Origin: an uncultured Collinsella sp.
Lineage (GTDB): Bacteria; Actinomycetota; Coriobacteriia; Coriobacteriales; Coriobacteriaceae
Direction of reading: 5' to 3'
Assembly: GCA_900552145.1 (NCBI GenBank)
Contig: URYW01000023.1
Span: 1-21,932, forward strand
DNA: 21,932 bases
Shown here one piece after another: positions 7,447 to 15,100 of the stretch (position 1 is its first letter; every line of letters begins with the position of its first letter). Made by a program: the position numbers and the translations under genes. The notes below the pieces were generated by a model. That model was not told the DNA's origin. It did no database searches and saw nothing but the letters and a program-made list of their open reading frames with translations.

Positions 7447-8216
7447 GCCATCTCTCCTTTCGGCGGGTTGGCGGAGGCGGAAATTATGGGCAGGCTATCT
7501 ACGGCGCTGCGCAGGGTCCGCGGTGCATGTGGAATATACGCGCCGTCGTGAATGCGACCGTCGCGGATGGTCACGGCACGGTCGGCCTCGGCGGCGATTC
7601 CGGGGTCGTGTGTGATAAGAACGATGGTTTTGCCGCGCTTCTGGAGCTTATGGAAGGTCTCCATTACAAGCGCTCCAGTGGCGGAGTCCAGGTTTCCCGT
7701 CGGCTCATCGGCCAGGATGATGGGCGGGTCATTGACGAGGGCGCGCGCGATGGCGACCCGCTGCATCTGGCCGCCCGAGAGCTCGGATATGCGGTGGTCC
7801 CAGTGGTCGACCGGTAGCGTGACGGCCTGCAGCGCGTGGACGGCGCGCATCTCGCGCTGGCTACGGGGCACATTGGTGTAGGCCAGCGGCAGCATCACGT
7901 TTTCGATGACCGTTAGGCGCGGCAGCAGGTTGAAGCTCTGAAAGACAAAGCCAATGCTCAGGGCGCGAACTTCGGTGAGCTCGTCATCATCGAGCTCGGC
8001 CACGTTGAGCCCTTGCAGGTAATAGTCGCCCGCCGTCGGCTTATCCAGGCAGCCCAGGATGTTCATGAGCGTTGATTTGCCCGAGCCCGAGGGGCCAGTG
8101 ATAGCGACGAATTCGCCGGGATTTACCGCCAGGCTCACGTTGTGCAGGATGTGGGCGCAACCTGCCTCGCTCTCAAAGATGCGGTGCACGTTGCGAATGT
8201 CGATGACGGGGCGCAT
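7443..8216 (-). CDS. ABC transporter ATP-binding protein, MacB/LolD type
   Basis: This is the 257-residue ATPase of a tripartite-like efflux or lipoprotein/peptide transport system. Walker A GPSGSGKST is at residues 41-49, the Q-loop is in FVFQSFNLLPRL near residue 92, the signature LSGGQMQRVAIARAL is near residue 146, and Walker B with the catalytic glutamate (IILADEPTGNLD) is near residue 168. The switch histidine is in VLITHDPGIA near residue 206. LSGGQMQR and the overall length are characteristic of the MacB/LolD/FtsE-like subfamily. Its ATG overlaps the adaptor stop (TAATG) and its stop overlaps the permease start (ATGA), so all three are one coupled operon. The C-terminal roughly 30 residues beyond the ATPase domain are variable. 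The substrate cannot be told from sequence. Confidence 0.93.
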   Translation of the reverse strand: MRPVIDIRNVHRIFESEAGCAHILHNVSLAVNPGEFVAITGPSGSGKSTLMNILGCLDKPTAGDYYLQGLNVAELDDDELTEVRALSIGFVFQSFNLLPRLTVIENVMLPLAYTNVPRSQREMRAVHALQAVTLPVDHWDHRISELSGGQMQRVAIARALVNDPPIILADEPTGNLDSATGALVMETFHKLQKRGKTIVLITHDPGIAAEADRAVTIRDGRIHDGAYIPHAPRTLRSAVDSLPIISASANPPKGEMA

Positions 8217-9649
8217 TACATACCCTCGTCGGCAGACATGCTGCCCGAATCCGCGCTGTAGCCGCCGTCAGCCGTTGCGTCCGCTCCGGTGTCCATGACG
8301 AGGGTGTCGCCATCGCGCAGCTTGGTAACCGGAACGTTGGGGTTGATCTCGTTGCCCTGGTTGTCGCGCTTAACCTGTGTCTTGCCGACTACGGCTTCGT
8401 TGTCGTTTTGCGTTACGACAGCCACCTTCACGCGATGGGTTTTCTTGCCTTCTTCATCGGTTGCCACGTTAACGTAATAGTGTTCGCCGTCTTCGGTCAT
8501 GAGCGCCATCGTCGGCACCATCACCACGTCGTCGAGCTGCTCGGTCACCACCGAGACCTCGGCCGTCATGCCCGGCTTCAGGCGCGCGTCGGGCGCCTCG
8601 ATGAGGATGTCGACGTTAAAGGTTACGCTGCTGCTGCCATAGTTGGAGTCGGAGTTTGCCACCGAGGCGATGGCCGTGACCGTTCCCTGGCTCACGATAT
8701 CCGGAAACGCGGGATACGTGACGTTGGCGTTTTGCCCAACGGCGATCTTGGCGATGTCCTTTTCGCCCACCTGCACGGTCACCTTCATCTTGGATAGGTC
8801 GGCGATCTGCATGCACTGCTTGCCGCCGCTCGTATCGCTTTCGCCCATGATCATGCCGCCTGTTACCGTGGCGCCTACCTTGGCGTTGAGCTCCACGATG
8901 CTGCCCGAGCTTGGGGCCGTGACCGTACGGCTGGCGGCCTTGGCGTTCGCCTGATCGAGGTTTGCCTGGGCCGATGCGAGGCTACGCTGCGCGGCCGATA
9001 CGGCGTTCGTGTCCGCTGATGCTGCGGGGGAGCCAGCCGCTGCGGAAGCTCCATCGACGTCCGTCGTTGGGGTGGCCTGCGCGGCGGCTGCGGCTTTCTG
9101 CGCGTTGGCGAGGTCTTCTTGAGCGGCTGTAACTGCACGCTGCGCCTCGGCAACGTTGCGATCGAGCTCGTCGTTTTTAATGGTCATAAGCACGTCGCCC
9201 TCGTTGACGGATTGGCCTGCCTGCACGTTGATTGAATCGACCGTGCCGTCGACAGAAGGGGAGACCACTGAGGACGAAATGGGTTTGAGCTGGCCTTTCG
9301 CCTCGACCGTTGTGGTAAATGTGCCCTCGGACACCATGTCGGTCACAGGCCCGCTAGCGCCCTGTGGCTGCGCATTGATAACAAGGGTTGCGACAATGGC
9401 AATGAGCGCGATGGCGCCCACGACGCCGGCGGCAATACCGCGTCGAATCAGCTTTTTGCGTCGACGTTCGGCACGTTTTGCCTTGAGCTTGGCATATGCC
9501 TCTTCATCGGAAATCTCGGCCGCATCGTTCGTGCGTCCGTTCTGCTTGTCGGCATGTACGTGTGTAATCAGAGGAATCGTTTCGGTGGCACCTTCGGGCG
9601 TGTTCTCGGTATCATCCGGGCCCGGTGTGATCGTGGGGACATTCGGCAT
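8216..9649 (-). CDS. membrane-fusion / HlyD-family efflux adaptor (MacA-like)
   Basis: This 477-residue adaptor probably couples to the MacB-type ATPase and permease encoded just downstream. It has a charged cytoplasmic N-terminus (residues 1-70, ending in a dense Arg/Lys patch), one membrane anchor at about residues 71-92, and a biotinyl-lipoyl half (SVVSPSVDGTVDSINVQAGQSVNEGDVL). An alpha-helical hairpin at about 160-245 contains a long Ala-rich, low-complexity loop. The second lipoyl half (TVTAPSSGSIVELNAKVGATV) and beta-barrel domains follow, with RLKPGMTAEVSV near residue 350. The tail is Asp/Ser/Gly-rich. ATG 9649 has AAAGGAG at a good distance. In an organism with one membrane, such adaptors usually support export of peptides or drugs, or cell-envelope defence; the substrate here is unknown. 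Confidence 0.88.
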   Translation of the reverse strand: MPNVPTITPGPDDTENTPEGATETIPLITHVHADKQNGRTNDAAEISDEEAYAKLKAKRAERRRKKLIRRGIAAGVVGAIALIAIVATLVINAQPQGASGPVTDMVSEGTFTTTVEAKGQLKPISSSVVSPSVDGTVDSINVQAGQSVNEGDVLMTIKNDELDRNVAEAQRAVTAAQEDLANAQKAAAAAQATPTTDVDGASAAAGSPAASADTNAVSAAQRSLASAQANLDQANAKAASRTVTAPSSGSIVELNAKVGATVTGGMIMGESDTSGGKQCMQIADLSKMKVTVQVGEKDIAKIAVGQNANVTYPAFPDIVSQGTVTAIASVANSDSNYGSSSVTFNVDILIEAPDARLKPGMTAEVSVVTEQLDDVVMVPTMALMTEDGEHYYVNVATDEEGKKTHRVKVAVVTQNDNEAVVGKTQVKRDNQGNEINPNVPVTKLRDGDTLVMDTGADATADGGYSADSGSMSADEGM

Positions 9650-9679
9650 AGCGTCTCCTTTATAGAAAGAACCTCGTTA

Positions 9680-9685
9680 AGTATA
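9680..9685 (-). promoter_or_regulatory. possible -10 element of the efflux operon promoter
   Basis: On the minus strand TATACT lies about 30 bases upstream of the adaptor start, within the only A+T-rich patch of the gap. No convincing -35 hexamer is seen at 17 bases; the sequence there is G+C-rich and contains a partly symmetric stretch (about 9688-9709, CGCCC...GGGCG) that could be an operator. This is a weak assignment based on sequence alone. Confidence 0.3.
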
Positions 9686-9781
9686 TACGCCCACCGGTTG
9701 GGGCGGGCGCATGGGACGGTTTCTTTCGGAACTGTTAGATTGGTCGCAGCGGTTCCACGTTGTAGGAACGCGCGCGTTGCA

Positions 9782-11515
9782 CTACGAGTGGACAACCACG
9801 CACAGACCGACTTTGATGCAGTCGTGAAGTGCCTTGGCGTCTGCCAGGCGCAGGTTGATGCAACCGTGGCTGCCGCACCACTTATAGGACTCGGCATTAT
9901 CGAAGCTCTTGTCGTTTTGCCATGTAGCGTCGTGGAAGCCGATCATGTTGCCCTCAAACGGCATCCAGTAGCTCACCGGGCTCTCGTATTTGGGCTTACC
10001 GGTCTCGGGGTCCTTGGCTCCGATCAGGGTGCTGCCGCCGTCGTTGCTGTTGATTTGCCACACGCCCTCAGGGGTGGCGTCTTCGCCCGGTTTGCCGGAA
10101 ATAAAGTTGGCCTCCCAAACGATATTACCGTTCTCGTCATAGTAGCGCGCGTGCTGCGCGGACAGGTCGACGTCGATATACGCCTTCCAGTCGGGCTCTC
10201 CCTTTGCAGTAAAGGTGTCGGCCTTCTGGGAGTACTTGATCTCGATCTCGCCGGTCTGCTTGTTGTTAATGGCGTCCTCGACCTGCTTGGCGAGCGAGCT
10301 GCTGTCGATGTACCAACCAATGTCACCGCCTTCGACGGCGCACTGCTTGCCATCGGCGCGCGTCCACCAGCGAGTGGAGCCCACGGTATTAAAGCCGTTA
10401 GCGAGCTCGGCTGCCCAGCTGCTGATCTGCGACGTATCGAGCGTGGGGTTGGCCGGATCGGCAAAGCTTATCCACTGCAACACGGAGCTGCCGTCGATCT
10501 TTCCGGCACCCTCGCCGTTGAGCTTGAGGGTCACGTTGACGCCCAGGAAGTTGTTGGCGGCATCGCATGCGGCCTGAATCTGATCATCGGTCAGCGTTCC
10601 ATTGAGCGGCTCATAGGCATCGTTGCCGAGCTTGGAAAGATCTACGGTCTCGGCCAGCGAGGCAAGCTCGAGCTCGGCATACTTAATGACATGCTCGCGG
10701 TTGAGTTTTTCGTTGGAGCGCGCCTTCTCGACGGTAAACTTGCCCGCTTGCTCGTCATAAGAGCTATTGGCCTCGAACGTGCCCGAACGCCCCTCGTTAA
10801 ACTCGTCGATGGCGGCGCCTAGATCCTTCTCAAACTTCTTTTGGTCAAAGGTGTCGGAGAGCATGGACAGGTCGACGTCTTGATCAAGATCGACTTCGTT
10901 GGAGGTAGCGGTTGTTTTGGTTTTGCCGCTTAAGGATTCCACAAGGCGGACCGGCCATACAAAGGCTTCGTTGTGGCTGATGATCTCTTTTGCGGCAGCC
11001 TCTCCGTCGACGATGGGTTCATCGGACTCGGGCTGATAGGTCCAGCTAAAGTCATCGCCTGTCACGGTGAGCTTATAGTGCTTCCAAGCCGAGTTGACCT
11101 TGGTGGCGGCAGACGAAGCGTTGGAGAACGAGACGTCGACGCCGGCGATGGTGGTGTTGGGGTAGGCTACCTGCGAAAATGCTACGACGCCAACGATATA
11201 GACAATGACGATTAGACCCAGGACGACAAAGAGCGTCGTCTTTTTGCCCGACTTATTGTTGCCGGCGGACTTGCGCGCGGGGCCGCGATCGCCTCGAGCG
11301 TGCGTGGGGGGCTGCTTGGGCGCATTGCCGTTTGCCTGGTGCTGCTGTCGTTGTTGACGCTGCTGTCGCTGTTGGTTCGGGCGTTGGGAAGCGTTTGCTG
11401 CACTACGCTGCTGACCGTGGCTCGGCGCGATAGGACGCGGCGACTGAACGCCGCCGGTGTACCTGCTCGGCTGCTGCGGATCGGGAATCAGTTGAGTTCG
11501 ATCGTTTTGCGACAT
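9782..11515 (-). CDS. membrane-anchored L,D-transpeptidase (YkuD domain)
   Basis: The enzyme forms 3-3 cross-links in peptidoglycan, or attaches molecules to it, using a cysteine nucleophile. I prefer ATG 11515 (MSQNDRTQL): the AAGGA motif sits about 10 bases upstream, while ATG 11524 is almost on top of it. The product has 577 residues. Residues 1-92 are a cytoplasmic Pro/Gln/Arg-rich low-complexity region (runs of QRQQ around 47-60), and one membrane segment spans 94-117. A peptidoglycan-binding type 4 domain begins at TTIAGVDVS (about 121). The YkuD domain starts near residue 445, with HDATW and the catalytic SHGCINLR motif (Cys552). A stop at 9782-9784 ends a monocistronic gene. The long overlapping open frame on the other strand (9554-10822) is a shadow. 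Confidence 0.92.
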   Translation of the reverse strand: MSQNDRTQLIPDPQQPSRYTGGVQSPRPIAPSHGQQRSAANASQRPNQQRQQRQQRQQHQANGNAPKQPPTHARGDRGPARKSAGNNKSGKKTTLFVVLGLIVIVYIVGVVAFSQVAYPNTTIAGVDVSFSNASSAATKVNSAWKHYKLTVTGDDFSWTYQPESDEPIVDGEAAAKEIISHNEAFVWPVRLVESLSGKTKTTATSNEVDLDQDVDLSMLSDTFDQKKFEKDLGAAIDEFNEGRSGTFEANSSYDEQAGKFTVEKARSNEKLNREHVIKYAELELASLAETVDLSKLGNDAYEPLNGTLTDDQIQAACDAANNFLGVNVTLKLNGEGAGKIDGSSVLQWISFADPANPTLDTSQISSWAAELANGFNTVGSTRWWTRADGKQCAVEGGDIGWYIDSSSLAKQVEDAINNKQTGEIEIKYSQKADTFTAKGEPDWKAYIDVDLSAQHARYYDENGNIVWEANFISGKPGEDATPEGVWQINSNDGGSTLIGAKDPETGKPKYESPVSYWMPFEGNMIGFHDATWQNDKSFDNAESYKWCGSHGCINLRLADAKALHDCIKVGLCVVVHS

Positions 11516-11572
11516 CGTATGCATATCCTTCGATTTTCGCCTTGCGGTTCATCGTGTTTTTACTGGGCTTGC

Positions 11573-11578
11573 ATTATA
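11573..11578 (-). promoter_or_regulatory. -10 element for the L,D-transpeptidase gene
   Basis: On the minus strand a perfect TATAAT lies about 58 bases upstream of the chosen ATG, in the short gap between the serine dehydratase terminator and the transpeptidase gene. The hexamer 17 bases further upstream (ACCACA) matches only the last three bases of the -35 consensus, so the promoter may be weak or helped by an activator. Confidence 0.5.
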
Positions 11579-11620
11579 GCTATTGCCCTACTGTTTGTGG
11601 TACGGAAACGGTGGCATTCA

Positions 11621-11649
11621 AAAGAGGTGGGACATTTGTCCCACCTTTG
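11621..11649 (-). terminator. probable terminator after the serine dehydratase gene
   Basis: A nine-base stem (GGTGGGACA / TGTCCCACC, 11626-11634 with 11637-11645) sits just past the stop of the minus-strand gene. On the minus strand it is followed by TCTTTTG, a short T-rich tail. The stem is strong and the tail modest. Confidence 0.55.
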
Positions 11650-11664
11650 AGTCATTCTTTACCG

Positions 11665-13272
11665 TTATCCGCACACGCCGCATTTTGCACAGGCCGAAAG
11701 TGCGGCCGGAGCCTGCGCGATGCCGCCCTTTGCCGTCTCGCGCAGCGTGGCCGGTAACGCGTGACCCACCGAGAGCATGACATGTGCCATCTGGTCAAAC
11801 GGCACCAGGCTCTTAATGCCTGCGAGGGCGAGTTGTGCCGAGCTAAAGGCCGCTGCCACGCCGATGGCGTTGCGGTTTTGGCAGGGCACCTCCACGAGGC
11901 CACCGACGGGGTCACAAACGAGGCCCAGCAGGTTGCTCAGCGCGATGGAGCTGGCATCGAGCGCCTGCTCGGGCGTGCCGCCGAGCATCTGTACCAGCGC
12001 GGCGGCCGCCATGGCGGCGGCGCTTCCCACCTCGGCCTGGCATCCGCCCTCGGCGCCGGCGACGCAGGCGCTCGTGGTGAGGTTGAGGCCGATGGCGGCT
12101 GCGCAGTAGAGCGCGTCCATGACCTGCTCGTCATCGAGCTGCAGGCGATCGGCGAGCGCAAGCACGCAGCCGGGCACAACACCCGCGGAGCCGGCCGTGG
12201 GGGCGGCGACGATCACGCCCATCGTGGCGGAGCGCTCGAGCACGGCCATGGCGCGGGCCACGGCGTCGGTCTGAACGGGGCCCATCAGGCTTTCACTCAA
12301 ATCGTTGCGGCCGGTGGCTTCGACGAGCTGGGCCTCGCCGCCGATAAGCCCGCCAAGCGAACGCTGCGGATTGGCGATGGGGGCCGTGGTCTCCTCGCGC
12401 ATGACCTCGAGCACGCGACGCATGGCGGCGACGGCGTGGGCCTCGCCGGTCAAACGCGCCTCGCGGACGGCCATGACGGCGCCGATGCTGAGCCCCAGTT
12501 CCTCGCACGCATCGAGCAGCTGCTCGCCGTCGTCGAAGATCTCCTTGGCCGAGACGCCGGGGGAGAGCGACGAGGCAGAACCGGGGAGCTCGATAAAGGT
12601 CGCGTAATCGACATTGTCGAGCTTACGTAACATGGGGACGACGGTGTCGTCGGGCGCGCCGTCGGTCTCAAAGACGGAGTAGGCCTGGCCGCCCACTTCG
12701 GTGCGGTAGGTGCGGCAGAAGGCGATGTTCACGTGGGCGTAGGCGAGCAGGTTGGTGAGCGCGGCGAGTACACCGGGGACGTCCTTGTGCGCCACGAAGA
12801 GCGTGGAATACATGCCCGAGATGTCGACACCGACGCCGTTAATGCGGCTGATGCGCATCTTGCCGCCGCCAAGGCTTTCACCGCGGACCTGTGCCGTAGA
12901 GCCCGTGTCATCGACCATGTCGATGTCGACGGTATTGGGGTGGATGGAGGCGTCGTCGCCCTTGATGTCAAAGTGATATTCGAGGCCCTGCTCGCTTGCA
13001 AGGTCGAAGGCCTGCTTGATGTTCTCGTCATCGGTGTCGAGGCCCAGTATGCCCGCGACGAGCGCACGATCGGTGCCGTGGCCGCGGTAGGTGTGGGCGA
13101 AGGAGTTCCACAGGCCAAAGGTGACTTTGGTGATGCGGCCTTCCAGCAGGCTGGCAGCAACTTGGGCGCAGCGCAGGGCGCCGGCGGTGTGCGATGAGCT
13201 GGGGCCGACCATGACGGGGCCCAAGATCTCGAATGCCGAGGTCGTAGCTAGTGTTTGCGGCTTGCCTGCCAT
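11665..13272 (-). CDS. sdaA: L-serine dehydratase (L-serine ammonia-lyase), iron-sulfur type, fused beta and alpha domains
   Basis: It deaminates L-serine to pyruvate and ammonia with a [4Fe-4S] cluster, a catabolic route common in anaerobes. I choose ATG 13272 (MAGKPQTLATTS) because AAAGGAG lies at ideal distance; ATG 13296 would add eight residues and has no such site. The product is 535 residues, a single-chain form. The N-terminal beta domain has GPSSSHTAG near residue 24. An ACT-like region lies around residues 160-220 (DVPGVLAALTNLLAYAHVNIAF). The C-terminal alpha domain has likely cluster ligands Cys402/Cys410 (CVAGAEGGCQ) and Cys453 (VCDPVGG). The extreme C-terminus is Cys-rich (CAKCGVCG, Cys528, 531, 534); in some relatives a C-terminal cysteine reaches into the active site as a cluster ligand. 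The gene stands alone between metK and the transpeptidase gene. Confidence 0.93.
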   Translation of the reverse strand: MAGKPQTLATTSAFEILGPVMVGPSSSHTAGALRCAQVAASLLEGRITKVTFGLWNSFAHTYRGHGTDRALVAGILGLDTDDENIKQAFDLASEQGLEYHFDIKGDDASIHPNTVDIDMVDDTGSTAQVRGESLGGGKMRISRINGVGVDISGMYSTLFVAHKDVPGVLAALTNLLAYAHVNIAFCRTYRTEVGGQAYSVFETDGAPDDTVVPMLRKLDNVDYATFIELPGSASSLSPGVSAKEIFDDGEQLLDACEELGLSIGAVMAVREARLTGEAHAVAAMRRVLEVMREETTAPIANPQRSLGGLIGGEAQLVEATGRNDLSESLMGPVQTDAVARAMAVLERSATMGVIVAAPTAGSAGVVPGCVLALADRLQLDDEQVMDALYCAAAIGLNLTTSACVAGAEGGCQAEVGSAAAMAAAALVQMLGGTPEQALDASSIALSNLLGLVCDPVGGLVEVPCQNRNAIGVAAAFSSAQLALAGIKSLVPFDQMAHVMLSVGHALPATLRETAKGGIAQAPAALSACAKCGVCG

Positions 13273-13297
13273 GGCTGCTCCTTTGTTTTGTCCCATC

Positions 13298-13416
13298 GTC
13301 CCGAGGGCGGGCCATCAGGGCGCCTGCTCGGACAGCCCCGCTCGCACGGAGAGCACATTACGCGCTCCCCGGCTCGCGCGGAACTCGCGATCGACCTTAT
13401 GCCCCGCCCTCGGGAC
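13298..13416 (-). repeat. 119-base palindromic element / structured leader upstream of sdaA
   Basis: The ends are perfect 14-base inverted repeats: GTCCCGAGGGCGGG at 13298-13311 and its complement at 13403-13416. Inside, more pairing can be drawn on the minus strand: GUUCCGC with GCGGGGC, and a terminal hairpin GGAGCGC...GUGCUCUCC. The whole can fold into one long rod. On the minus strand the element ends only about 25 bases before the sdaA start, and TATCCT just upstream would place transcription start at the first base of the outer stem. It could be a dispersed palindromic repeat, a cis-acting leader for sdaA, or both. It does not match any riboswitch I can recognise. Confidence 0.6.
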
Positions 13417-13507
13417 TAAGGATACATGGTAGAGGCGCGTGTGCCCCAAAATTCATTGGCTGGTGACCTATTCCATGTCCCGCGGTGGCTCATCTTCACC
13501 ACCGGGT

Positions 13508-13545
13508 AAAAAAAAGAAGTACCAGTTGGTGCCGGTACTTCTTTT
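13508..13545 (-). terminator. metK rho-independent terminator
   Basis: A perfect 12-base stem (AAAAGAAGTACC at 13512-13523 and GGTACTTCTTTT at 13534-13545) with a 10-base loop lies 37 bases past the metK stop. On the minus strand it is followed by a run of T residues (complement of the A-run at 13508-13515). It may work weakly in the other direction too. Confidence 0.85.
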
Positions 13546-13582
13546 GGTGCGTCGATATTTGGTTGTAGCTTTTGCCGTTGGC

Positions 13583-14863
13583 TTACAGGCCGCAGGCTGA
13601 TTTGAGTTCTTCGACTCGATCGGTTTTCTCCCAGGTGAAGTCGGCGTCTTCGCGGCCGAAGTGACCGTAGGCTGCCGTCTTTTCGTAGATGGGGCGACGC
13701 AGGTCTAAGTCGCGGATGATTGCGCCCGGACGTAGGTCGAAGGTCTTCTCTACGGCTTCAACGATCTTGTCCTCGGCAACATGTGCGGTACCGAAGGTGT
13801 CGACCATGATTGAGAGGGGCTTGGAAACGCCGATGGCGTAGGCAAGCTCGACTTCGCAGCGGTCGGCCAGACCGGCGGCGACCACGTTCTTGGCTACCCA
13901 GCGCGCGGCATACGCGGCGGAGCGGTCGACCTTGGTGCAGTCCTTGCCGCTAAAGGCACCGCCGCCGTGACGGCCATAGCCGCCGTAGGTGTCGACGATG
14001 ATCTTGCGGCCAGTCAGTCCCGTGTCACCCATAGGTCCGCCCACGACAAAGCGACCGGTGGGGTTCACGTAGATGTCCGCGTTATCCCACGGCATGTTCT
14101 CGGCGGCCATAACCGGGGTTATGACGTGTTCAATGAGGTCGGCCTTGATCTTGCCCATGTCCTCGATCTCGGCGGCGTGCTGCGTGGAGATGACGATGGT
14201 CGTGACCTCGACGGGCTTGCCGTCCTCGTAGCGCACGGTGACCTGGGTCTTGCCGTCGGGGCGCAGATAGGGCAGGGTGCCGTCGTGGCGCACGGCGGCC
14301 AAGCGCTCGGCCAGGCGGCTTGCCAGGTAGTGAGGCATGGGCATGAGGGTCTTTGTCTCGTTGGAGGCGTAACCGAACATCATGCCCTGGTCGCCGGCAC
14401 CGATCAGGTCGATCGGGTCGGTGGTGGCGCCGGTCTGGGTCTCGAAGGACTCGTCGACGCCCTGGGCGATATCGGGCGACTGCTCGTGGATGAGGCTCAT
14501 GACGCCGCAAGTGTCGCAGTCAAAACCGAACATGGCACGGTTGTAGCCAATGCGGCGGATAACGCCGCGGGCGATTTCCTGCACGTCGACGTAGGCCTGG
14601 GTGCGGATCTCGCCGGCGACGATGACGGTGCCGGTGGTCACGAGGGTCTCGCAGGCGCAGCGGACGTTCTCGACGTTGGCAGGCACGGCGTTGGGGGCGA
14701 GGTAGCCCTGCGCCTGGAGCTCTATTGCTTTGGCGAGGATTGCGTCGAGGACGGCGTCGCTGATCTGGTCAGCGATCTTATCGGGATGACCTTCGGTCAC
14801 CGACTCCGACGTAAAAACAAAGGACCCGTGTTGGGGTGGGATGGAACGAAGTTCTTCTGACAT
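13583..14863 (-). CDS. metK: S-adenosylmethionine synthetase (methionine adenosyltransferase)
   Basis: It makes S-adenosylmethionine from methionine and ATP, supplying methyl groups for, among others, RsmB and the corrin methylases. Length is 426 residues, slightly above the usual 380-400. The N-terminal region has FTSESVTEGHPDKIADQISD with His26. The signature GAGDQGMMFGYA is near residues 153-164 and the second signature GGGAFSGKDCTKVDRSAAY near residues 297-315. The C-terminal domain ends with YGHFGREDADFTWEKTDR. ATG 14863 is preceded by GAAAGGACAATC, a good ribosome-binding site at five bases. The gene is monocistronic, with its own terminator and a hairpin in its leader. Confidence 0.97.
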   Translation of the reverse strand: MSEELRSIPPQHGSFVFTSESVTEGHPDKIADQISDAVLDAILAKAIELQAQGYLAPNAVPANVENVRCACETLVTTGTVIVAGEIRTQAYVDVQEIARGVIRRIGYNRAMFGFDCDTCGVMSLIHEQSPDIAQGVDESFETQTGATTDPIDLIGAGDQGMMFGYASNETKTLMPMPHYLASRLAERLAAVRHDGTLPYLRPDGKTQVTVRYEDGKPVEVTTIVISTQHAAEIEDMGKIKADLIEHVITPVMAAENMPWDNADIYVNPTGRFVVGGPMGDTGLTGRKIIVDTYGGYGRHGGGAFSGKDCTKVDRSAAYAARWVAKNVVAAGLADRCEVELAYAIGVSKPLSIMVDTFGTAHVAEDKIVEAVEKTFDLRPGAIIRDLDLRRPIYEKTAAYGHFGREDADFTWEKTDRVEELKSACGL

Positions 14864-14885
14864 GATTGTCCTTTCAAAAACGTGT

Positions 14886-14912
14886 CCCGGCGACCGTTAC
14901 CATTCCGCCGGG
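14886..14912 (-). promoter_or_regulatory. hairpin in the metK 5' leader
   Basis: A seven-base G+C stem (CCCGGCG at 14886-14892, CGCCGGG at 14906-14912) with a 13-base loop lies about 22 bases upstream of the metK start. On the minus strand a TATGAT motif (around 14933-14938) upstream could be the -10 box, which would put the hairpin inside the transcript. It lacks the conserved cores of SAM riboswitches that I would recognise. Confidence 0.35.
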
Positions 14913-14968
14913 CTCTCTATGCAAGGGCACATCATAGCGCGTAAATCAAACATTCACACCCTTTCCGC

Positions 14969-15066
14969 ACCTACTCATTGGGGACAGACTTAAATGATCA
15001 GCCTTGCCTAAGTGCCGACAGGTTGCCCAAAGACTGGTCATTTAAGTCTGTCCCCAATGAGTAGGT
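14969..15066. repeat. 98-base long-armed palindromic repeat between metK and gltX
   Basis: Two 32-base arms (14969-15000 and 15035-15066) are inverted copies of each other with a single mismatch, around a 34-base spacer. The arm core is ATTGGGGACAGACTTAAATG. Arms of this kind resemble REP/MITE-like palindromes mobilised by IS200-like (RAYT) transposases, but no transposase is present here. It lies between two divergent genes and ends roughly 35 bases before the presumed gltX -10 element. No clear target duplication is seen. Confidence 0.75.
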
Positions 15067-15100
15067 CGGTGCCCTTTGTGCGGAGGTTGCTTTGATGCTT

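Larger units (their letters stand above)
13273..13582. other. 310-base gene-free gap between sdaA and metK
   Basis: No credible coding frame is present. The gap holds, from left to right, the sdaA ribosome-binding site (AAAGGAG on the minus strand), a 119-base structured palindrome (13298-13416), about 90 bases likely to contain the sdaA promoter (on the minus strand TATCCT lies immediately before the palindrome, around 13420-13425, with no clear -35), and the metK terminator hairpin (13508-13545). Confidence 0.6.

Noticed and set aside
9755..9781. Twelve-base palindrome AACGCGCGCGTT as an operator or terminator after the transpeptidase gene
   Set aside because: It is short, alternating CG sequence likely by chance at this composition, with no T-tract and no neighbouring promoter.
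9554..10822. A 422-residue open frame on the plus strand
   Set aside because: It runs antisense through the L,D-transpeptidase gene, whose YkuD and peptidoglycan-binding domains are clear; its composition is that of a complement frame in high-G+C DNA.
11761..12630. Open frame of 289 residues on the plus strand
   Set aside because: Antisense of sdaA, Gly/Ala/His-rich, no family signature.
13298..13416. T-box or known SAM/glycine riboswitch upstream of sdaA
   Set aside because: The T-box TGGNACC sequence and the cores of those riboswitches are not seen, and there is no terminator/antiterminator pair.
14969..15066. Ordinary bidirectional terminator between metK and gltX
   Set aside because: Both genes point away from it, so no transcript needs to end there, and it has no T-tract.
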